This document shows, piece after piece, positions 7,780 through 15,100 of a stretch of DNA of 64,000 nt. Positions within the stretch are counted from its first letter, which is position 1; every line of letters begins with the position of its first letter. Source of the DNA: JANQFV01 sp964468185 (GTDB taxonomy: Bacteria; Planctomycetota; Phycisphaerae; UBA1845; Fen-1342); assembly GCA_964468185.1 (NCBI GenBank), contig CAYXTR010000025.1:1-64000 (forward strand). Reading direction: 5' to 3'. Under the pieces are notes generated by a model. It saw nothing but the letters and a program-made list of their open reading frames with translations, did no database searches and was not told the DNA's origin. The position numbers and the translations under genes were made by a program.

Positions 7780-8973
7780 TCAGGCACCGCCCGCGTACGA
7801 CGTTCCCCGCCACTGCGTGCGCGCGCCCAAGAGCCTCCGCATTGCATTGATCGTCATCGCGAAACACAGCCCCGCCCCTAACGGATACGTCAACGCCCAC
7901 GCCGGTGGCATGCGGCACAATGCGTAGAATCGCCACAGCACGCTCTGCTGGGAAATGAATGTCAGTCCTGACGCGAAGGCGATGCCGACCCCATATTGAC
8001 CGAGTAGCGGGCTGATGAGCAGGCTCACGACGGGAAACAGGCTGAACACGGAGAGGAAAATCGCGCTCACGATCAGCCGGAGCCACGTGCCGAAACACGC
8101 GTAAAAGATCCGCGTCCAGCCGTTCCAAATCTGGCGTAAGCCCGTGTACATCCGCACGGAGTAGAGCCCGCCGCCGCCCAGCACGCGCAACCGCAGGCCC
8201 AGAGCTTTCACACGCCGGGCCATATGCATGTCTTCGTTCAGGGCGGCTCTCACCGCCTCATGCCCGCCCAAACGGCCGTAGGTCGCGCGCGGCATCAGCA
8301 TGAACGCCCCGTTCGCATACGCGTGGGGCTTGGCGGCGTTGTTGACCTTCTCCGGTGGGAACCAGAACACCATGATGGCGCCGGCTGGCGGCTGCACGAC
8401 ACGTTCCCAGAAGGTGTGGGCCTCGAGTTCGGGTAGCACGGAAAGCAGATCCGCCTGCTCCTTTTGGCCCACGCCCATGGCCGCTTTCAGCAGGAGGGGC
8501 TCGGGAAACCGGCAATCAGCGTCGGTGAAGAGCAGATACTCGCCGGTCGCTTCTTGGACGCCGAGATGCATCGCGTGATTCTTCCCCGCCCAGCCTGCGG
8601 GCAACTCCTGGACGTGCACGACCGTCAGCCGCTCATCCTCGGCGGCGACCGCGTCCATAATCTGGCCTGTCCGGTCGTCACTGCGATCATTGATGGCCAC
8701 GACCCGGAGATTCGGATAATCCTGGGCCAGCAGCCCGCGCAGACATCGCTCGATGTTCGCCTCTTCCTCTTTGCCGGCCACAAGCACGGTCAGCGTCGGC
8801 CACGCCACATCCGGATCACGCCGGGCGTCTGCGGTTGACAGCTCGGGGTGCTCATGGGCGCGGTTCAGCGCCAGATGACGCCGTAACCAGACCAGCCCGA
8901 TCAGCAGCAGCACCCAGAACCAGGCGCTCATCCACGAGAACTGGGAAACAAAGTCGAATTGCGCCAAACCCAC
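7780..8973 (-). CDS. Membrane-bound family 2 glycosyltransferase (HpnB/CrtQ-like)
   Basis: 397 residues from a GTG at 8973 with GGAGG upstream. There is an N-terminal transmembrane helix (about residues 14-30), then a GT-A domain: TVLVAGKEEEANIERCL, the Asp in VVAINDRSDD, the metal-binding DAD in LLFTDADCRF, and the acceptor motif LNEDMHMARR. Three or more hydrophobic helices follow (about residues 290-385). This layout, GT2 between membrane segments, is that of HpnB (hopanoid-associated) and of carotenoid glycosyltransferases of the CrtQ type. The sugar and acceptor cannot be told from sequence, and no hopanoid or carotenoid gene is adjacent. Confidence 0.8.
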   Translation of the reverse strand: MGLAQFDFVSQFSWMSAWFWVLLLIGLVWLRRHLALNRAHEHPELSTADARRDPDVAWPTLTVLVAGKEEEANIERCLRGLLAQDYPNLRVVAINDRSDDRTGQIMDAVAAEDERLTVVHVQELPAGWAGKNHAMHLGVQEATGEYLLFTDADCRFPEPLLLKAAMGVGQKEQADLLSVLPELEAHTFWERVVQPPAGAIMVFWFPPEKVNNAAKPHAYANGAFMLMPRATYGRLGGHEAVRAALNEDMHMARRVKALGLRLRVLGGGGLYSVRMYTGLRQIWNGWTRIFYACFGTWLRLIVSAIFLSVFSLFPVVSLLISPLLGQYGVGIAFASGLTFISQQSVLWRFYALCRMPPAWALTYPLGAGLCFAMTINAMRRLLGARTQWRGTSYAGGA

Positions 8974-9055
8974 AATGATAGCCTCCGGATTGACAGGTTG
9001 AGCAGCCTACCGAAACTGCGACAATATGGCCATGGAACGAAACGAGGTTTACTGC

Positions 9056-10453
9056 ATGACCACGCGCTTGCTGATCGTGCCGCTGGTGCTGGCGTCGTGC
9101 CTGCCGGCCGCTCTCGCGAAGGATGAAAGCACGCCAACGACGATGCCAACGGTCGATTACGTCGATCCGGCATTCGGTTTTGAACTGAACCTCCCGGCGG
9201 CGTGGGAGTATGACCGCACGCGCTTCCAGCACTACCGCAATTCGCTCGGCGTGCTGCGGGGACGTAGCCCGACCGGCGATCGCAGCATGCGGATCCTGGT
9301 TTTCCGAGACTTCGAGCTAACGCCGTTCGAAGAATGGCTGATCGCCTTTGGCAAGGATCTGGGCCGACTGACCAACTCGAAGCGAATCGATTGGGAAACC
9401 TGGAGCCTGCCGCCGCGAGCCGGAGCGGTCCTCACATTCACGTCCAAGATCGGTGCCGACCAGACGCGCACGTTTTATCTTTGTGTTCCGTTCGATCCCA
9501 GCACGATCTGGGTCCTCGCCTACAGCGGGCATGCCCGCAGCCCGCAGGAGCAGGAGCTGTTGCGGCGGGAATTCGAGACCATCATCAACTCGCTCAAGAT
9601 CCACTACGATCCGCAGGACGTGGAGCGACTCGAGCCGGCCTTCGAGCGGGGTCAACGGCTGATCCAAGTCATTCACGAACACGGCCGCCGCGTCCGGCTT
9701 GACGAGGACACGTACTACTACGAGTTGACGAGCGCGGAGAAGGGGGTTGGCTACCTCACGCGTCAGATCGCCAAGGAGGACTTCGTGTTCGCCGGTCGCC
9801 ACGCGCTGCGCGGCAATGCCAAGGAGGGCGTCCGCCTCCGCGAACGCATCTGGCAGTTCATCGAGGATGGGCCCGCACGTTACACACGCCTGGATGCGTT
9901 CACGAGTTTCGACCTGCTCAGCGAGCAGATCGAAAACTGGCAGAAGGAGATGCCTTCGGCGGATGCGGAGTCACAGGACATCCTCGTCCGCACGGACCAG
10001 GTCTCGCGGGAGGCCGACGTGCTCGTGTCATCCTTCTGGACCAGTCTGGATCGGAACATCCCCGATCCAGCGAAACCCATTCGTGTCGGACCTGTGTACC
10101 TCGACCAGGCCTGGGTCCGCCTGCTCCCCGGCCTGCTGCTGAGCAATCCGGAAGAGCACGGACTGTACGCGTTCGCCGTCTACAATTCGGATCTACATGG
10201 CCTCCTCGCGTATACGATCCGACTACTGGGCGAGGCCGAACTCAAGGGACACGAGGGGCGCACATTCAGCTTTGAAGTCCGCGAGGGGTTTGTGGCGGAG
10301 CCGGCCAGAATCTGGACCGACGAGCGCGGCGTACTGGTCAGGCTGGAAGCCGGTGAGCTGCGCGTACAGCGACGTCCACAGGCCGAGATCGAGCGAAAGT
10401 ACGGTGAGCGGCAGCAGGCAATCATGCAGCGATTTAATCTGAAGGTCGAGTAG
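9056..10453 (+). CDS. Exported protein with a PsbP/DUF1795-like N-terminal domain
   Basis: 465 residues from the ATG at 9056, chosen over the in-frame 9026 because GAGG precedes it and the signal peptide (LLIVPLVLASCLPAALA) then starts correctly. Residues about 40-180 resemble the MOG1/PsbP-like fold: YVDPAFGFELNLPAAWEYD at the start, a central FYLCVPFD and a final EFETIINSLKI helix. The remaining 280 residues are unassigned, with EDTYYYELTSAEKGVGYL as a notable aromatic patch. It is divergent from the glycosyltransferase (82 bases between starts). The function is unknown. Confidence 0.65.
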   Translation: MTTRLLIVPLVLASCLPAALAKDESTPTTMPTVDYVDPAFGFELNLPAAWEYDRTRFQHYRNSLGVLRGRSPTGDRSMRILVFRDFELTPFEEWLIAFGKDLGRLTNSKRIDWETWSLPPRAGAVLTFTSKIGADQTRTFYLCVPFDPSTIWVLAYSGHARSPQEQELLRREFETIINSLKIHYDPQDVERLEPAFERGQRLIQVIHEHGRRVRLDEDTYYYELTSAEKGVGYLTRQIAKEDFVFAGRHALRGNAKEGVRLRERIWQFIEDGPARYTRLDAFTSFDLLSEQIENWQKEMPSADAESQDILVRTDQVSREADVLVSSFWTSLDRNIPDPAKPIRVGPVYLDQAWVRLLPGLLLSNPEEHGLYAFAVYNSDLHGLLAYTIRLLGEAELKGHEGRTFSFEVREGFVAEPARIWTDERGVLVRLEAGELRVQRRPQAEIERKYGERQQAIMQRFNLKVE

Positions 10454-10503
10454 TCCGCATGATTATGGGTCAAATGCCCATTCTGCCGGCAGACGGGGCG
10501 GTT

Positions 10504-10533
10504 GCGATGACGTCCCGATAACGACGTCATTGC
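10504..10533. repeat. Inverted repeat between two exported-protein genes
   Basis: The arms 10504-10514 and 10523-10533 pair over 11 bases with one G-T wobble; the core ATGACGTC/GACGTCAT is perfect. The loop is 8 bases. It lies 50 bases after one stop and 90 bases before the next start, so it could be a terminator without a T-tract or an operator for the downstream gene. Confidence 0.45.
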
Positions 10534-10621
10534 CGCGCCTGACAGAAACAAGGTTGATTCGCAGGTCGGGTACGTTAAGAATAATACAGATGCGCTGTGA
10601 TGAACCCCCTGGAGGAAGAAG

Positions 10622-11950
10622 ATGCAGTCCCCCACCATGCGCCGGAACGCGATCGTGCTGTGCGCCGCACTCCTGGCTGTGGCGACGGCTACTCACGCTG
10701 AGGAGGTTATCGTTCGGAATGACAGCCTGGGCGATAACGACCCTGCTCTGATCATTGGCGATTTCATCGTCGGTGAGCACGCCGGCGTTCGGCTGACCTC
10801 GCCCTGTAACGGGACGATCGTTGGTATTCAAATTCTGTTCCTAGCCGACAGCCCGGACGCCCAGCCGGCGTTGCACAACGGCATCTACATTAACGAAGGC
10901 GACACATTTCCCATGCCGGGCGCGCAGCTCGAGTTTCTCGAGGCGCCCTTGCTGACGCCGGGCTTCCTCAATGAGTTCCGTCATGTGGACGAAGCGGGCA
11001 CCATCCCCATTCACGTGCCTGTGACGCAGGGCCAGCAGTTCTACATCACACTCGAGTTCGGCGAGCCGACCGATGTGGGTGGCGGCGGCGCGAGCGTGGT
11101 GGCAGATACGGATGGTTGCCAGTGGAACCACAACGTCCTGTATGCCATCCCTGGCGGCTGGCTGGACTTTTGCGCGTTGATTTCCGGTGACCTCGTCATA
11201 CGGGCGATCGTTGACTGTGAGGAGACGCCGGGGGCCTGCTGCCTGCCGAGTGGCTTGTGTGAGCAGCTTACGCCGACGGAGTGTGCCGATCAGGATGGTA
11301 CGTTCCAGGGCGAGGGCGTGTCGTGCGATGACGTGACCTGTCCGCAGCCGGACGGCGCATGTTGTATCGCAGCCAGCGAAGTCTGTGTGGATGCGACCTT
11401 GCAGGAGTGCAATGCGCTCGGCGGCACCTGGGCCGGTGCGGAGACGGATTGCGCAACGTATGTGTGTTTCCCCAGTGGCGCCTGCTGCCTGCCCGATGGA
11501 TCCTGTCTCGACCAGGCCAGCCCCGACGAATGTTCCGCACAGGGTGGCGTCTTCCAGGGCGATGGCGTGCTCTGCGCTGACGTCGAATGTCCGGAGCCCG
11601 AAGGGGCGTGCTGCCTCGACAACGGCAACTGCGTCGTCTTCACCGCCAGCGATTGCCAATTGGTCGGTGGCACTTGGGCGGGGCCCGATACGGACTGTTC
11701 CGATGCCGATGAGAATGGCACGGCCGATGCCTGTGAGGCAGCGATCGCCTGCCCCGGCGACATGGATTGCAGCGGTCTGGTCGATTTCGACGATATTGCC
11801 GGCCTGATCAAAGCCCTGGAGGGTCAGGCCGCCTACGACGCCGCCTACCCGAATTGCCGCTGGCTCAACGGCGATGTGAACGGCGATGAGAACGTGACCT
11901 TTGACGACATCGCGCCGTTTATTGATCTCTTCGGCGCGAGTTGCGACTGA
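10622..11950 (+). CDS. Secreted Cys-rich repeat protein with dockerin-like C-terminus
   Basis: 442 residues with GGAGGA upstream of the ATG and a signal peptide ending near VATATHA. Residues about 25-205 form a beta-rich domain of unknown type. Residues about 205-370 contain four Cys-rich repeats of roughly 45 residues with the pattern GACCLP.G.C......EC...GG.F.GDG..C..V.CP. The C-terminus has two calcium-type loops, GDMDCSGLVDFDDI and GDVNGDENVTFDDI, like the tail of the protein at 2660. The cysteines imply disulphides outside the cytoplasm. Function unknown; cell-surface or matrix attachment is an inference. A terminator follows. Confidence 0.75.
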   Translation: MQSPTMRRNAIVLCAALLAVATATHAEEVIVRNDSLGDNDPALIIGDFIVGEHAGVRLTSPCNGTIVGIQILFLADSPDAQPALHNGIYINEGDTFPMPGAQLEFLEAPLLTPGFLNEFRHVDEAGTIPIHVPVTQGQQFYITLEFGEPTDVGGGGASVVADTDGCQWNHNVLYAIPGGWLDFCALISGDLVIRAIVDCEETPGACCLPSGLCEQLTPTECADQDGTFQGEGVSCDDVTCPQPDGACCIAASEVCVDATLQECNALGGTWAGAETDCATYVCFPSGACCLPDGSCLDQASPDECSAQGGVFQGDGVLCADVECPEPEGACCLDNGNCVVFTASDCQLVGGTWAGPDTDCSDADENGTADACEAAIACPGDMDCSGLVDFDDIAGLIKALEGQAAYDAAYPNCRWLNGDVNGDENVTFDDIAPFIDLFGASCD

Positions 11951-11983
11951 GCGGCACGCGGATCGATATTCCGGACCTCCGTG

Positions 11984-12042
11984 ACGCCGCGGCCGACGGC
12001 GACCTCCCGTAGCGGGTTGCACGCGGCTGCGGCGTTCTTTTT
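11984..12042 (+). terminator. Rho-independent terminator
   Basis: The arms 11984-11994 and 12025-12035 pair with one G-T wobble around an internal small hairpin, followed directly by a T-rich run (12035-12042). It lies 33 bases after the stop of the Cys-rich gene. Confidence 0.7.
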
Positions 12043-12044
12043 GT

Positions 12045-12108
12045 CCGCTTCAGGCCGCCCGCCGCGGCTCGGCACGCCGGATGCAGTACCACCCCCTGCC
12101 TGAAGCGG
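12045..12108. repeat. Perfect 11-bp inverted repeat upstream of the large uvrA
   Basis: CCGCTTCAGGC at 12045-12055 is repeated as its exact complement at 12098-12108, separated by 42 bases. It begins right after the terminator T-tract and ends 65 bases before the uvrA start. It could be a leader structure or a protein-binding site of the UvrA gene. Confidence 0.5.
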
Positions 12109-12173
12109 ATATCATCAGGGATTCGGCCGCTGTCCGGACGACAGCCAGGCCGACTCATTGATGTCGATTGCCT

Positions 12174-15100
12174 ATGGCCAAAGCGAAACGCGCGCGGCAC
12201 GCCTCGCGCGCAACGGTACAGAATGACACGCAGCGTACGCAGGGCGTTACCCATTCGCGGGGCGATGTCGACTGGCTGCACGTGCACGGCGCCGCACAGA
12301 ACAACCTGCGACACGTCGACGTCGCCTTCCCGTTGGCGCGCCTCACTTGCGTCACCGGGGTCTCCGGCTCCGGCAAGAGCTCGCTCGTCAATGACATTCT
12401 GTACAAGGCGCTGGCCCGCGACCTGAATGGCGCCACTACGATCGAGCCGGGCCAGCATGCCGGCATAGATGGGCTCGAGCACCTCGACAAGGTCATTGCG
12501 ATCGATCAGACCCCCATCGGCCGGACGCCACGCAGCAATCCCGCCACGTACATCAAGGTCTTCGACGAGATCCGCCGCCTGTTTACCAAGCTGCCCGATG
12601 CCAAGCTGCGCGGCTACAAGCCGGGTCGGTTCAGTTTCAATGTCCCGGCGTCGCGTGGCGGTGGACGCTGTGAGGCGTGTGAGGGTAACGGCGCCAACCG
12701 TATCGAGATGGACTTCCTTTCCGACGTGTGGGTGACGTGCCCGGTGTGCGGCGGTCACCGTTTCGGCCAACAGACGCTCCAGATCCAGTACAAGGGCAAG
12801 TCAGTTGCCGCTGTCCTGGAAATGGATGTGCAGGAAGCGCTCGAGCACTTCGAGAACGTCCCGCGCATTCGGCACATGCTCCAGACGCTGCACGACGTCG
12901 GCCTCGACTACATCAAGCTCGGCCAGCCCAGTCCGACGTTGTCGGGCGGTGAGGCCCAACGCATCAAGCTCGCGCGGGAACTCGTGCGCAAAGCGACGGG
13001 TCGCACGCTCTATGTGCTGGATGAACCAACGACCGGCCTGCACTTCGCGGACATCCGCCGCCTGCTCGAGGTCCTGCATGCACTCGTTGACGCCGGGAAC
13101 ACCGTCGTCGTGATCGAGCACAATCTCGACGTGGTCAAAACAGCGGATTGGCTGATCGATCTCGGTCCCGAAGGGGGGGAATTCGGCGGCAAGGTCGTCG
13201 CGGTCGGATCGCCGGAGGACGTCGCCGGCAACGCGACCTCAGCCACTGGCCGGGCCTTGCATGAGGTACTGTTTGGCAGCAAACCCGAATCAGGCGTCGT
13301 CGAAGGCACTGAGTCGCCAGCATGGCGTGCACAAGAAGACGACGCCGAGGTAGTCGTGGCTGGCCCCGCCTCGGCTGACGCCATCACCGTCACCGGTGCC
13401 CGCCAGCACAATCTCAAGGATCTGACCGTCACGATTCCGCGCGATCAGATCACCGTCTGCACCGGCGTATCCGGCTCGGGCAAGACCAGCTTTGCCATCG
13501 ATACGGTTTTCACGGAGGGTTATCGCCGTTACGTGGAGTCACTCTCCGCCTATGCCCGCCAATTCCTCGGACAAATGGCCAAGCCGCGCGTGGATCATGT
13601 CGAGGGGCTGTCGCCCGCCATCTGCATCGAGCAGCGGGCCGCCGGCAAGAGCCCGCGTTCGACGGTCGGCACGGTCACCGAGATCTACGACTACATGCGC
13701 GTGCTCTGGGCGCGTCTCGGGCGGGCGTATTGTCCGCGCTGCCAGGTGCCCATCGGTACGCAGACGGCGGACGAGATCGTCAATCGCGTGATGGGTGAGG
13801 GCGAAGGTACGCCGATCATCGTGCTGGCCCCCGTGTCGCTGGGTGACGGCGAGACGTACACGGCCATGTTCAACCGGCTGAAGGCCTCGGGCTATGCCCG
13901 TGTGCGGATCGACGGCGCGGTCACACCGACCTCGCAGGCGACCACGCTCGACGCCCGCCGCAAGCACCGGGTGGAGGTGGTCGTGGACCGCACGGTGGTA
14001 CGCGGCAAATCCCGCGGGCGTATCGCCGAGAGTGTCGAGCACGCCCTCGCACTCGGCAACGGCGTGATGACATTGCTGACGGAGGAAGTGGAGCGCCTGC
14101 ACGAGGATGATTCGATCCCGACGGGCGAGGCAGGGCCACGCTCGGGTGGGGCAGGGCCACACTCGGGTGGGGCAGGGCCACGCTCGGGTGGGGCGGGCGT
14201 CTCGCCCGCCGATTCCGGCGCGGAAGCCAACCTCCGCGTCGGCGGCACCGAACCGTCCGAGCCCGGGTCTGAGAAACCGCTATACCGGGTGGAAAAGACC
14301 CCCGCCCGTGAGATCATGTTCTCGCAGCGCATGGTCTGCACCGCCTGCGGCACGAGCTACGAGGAACTCGGCCCCAACAACTTCTCCTTCAACAGCCAGC
14401 TCGGCTGGTGCGAGACCTGCGAAGGGCTCGGTGTCCAGCGGGGCGCCCCCGCCGGCGCGATCATCGCCGACGCGTCACGTACCCTCTTCGACGGCGCCAT
14501 CGCCGGCTGGCAGCGCATCGCCCGCCAGTCGCCGTTCGGCCGTATGCTGCTGGCGCTATGCCATCATCTCGGGGTGGACCCGGGGACACCGCTGCGTGAC
14601 TGGACCGCTGCCCAGACGCGCGTCTTGATGTTTGGCACCGGTACGGCGTGGATCGACGGTGGCGATGCCTTCGAAGATGTCCGCTTCCGCTGGCGCGGCT
14701 TCTTTCCCGCGATCGACCATGCCACGCGCAACTCCTGGTCCTTCCGCCACAAGCTGCGCAACGTCGTCACCGATATTCCCTGCGTCACCTGCCAGGGGGG
14801 CCGCCTGCGACCCGAGCCGGCCGCCGTCCGGCTGCTGGGCAGCAACGAAGCTGAAACTCCTGCCGAGGACGGTGTACTCGCCGGGCGCACGATCGTGGAA
14901 GTCTGCGAGTTCCCGCTGAACGAATGTGCGGACTACTTCGCGTCGCTGCAACTCGACCCCCGCCAGCGACAAATCGCCGGCGACCTGCTCAAGGAAATCC
15001 GCGACCGCCTCCAGTTCCTCATCGACGTGGGGCTGCATTACCTGACCCTGCACCGGGCCGCCCCCACGCTCTCCGGCGGAGAATCCCAGCGCATTCGCCT

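Noticed and set aside
2660..11950. Cellulosome from the dockerin-like tails
   Set aside because: No cohesin, scaffoldin or clustered cellulase genes are present; the tails resemble planctomycete surface modules more.
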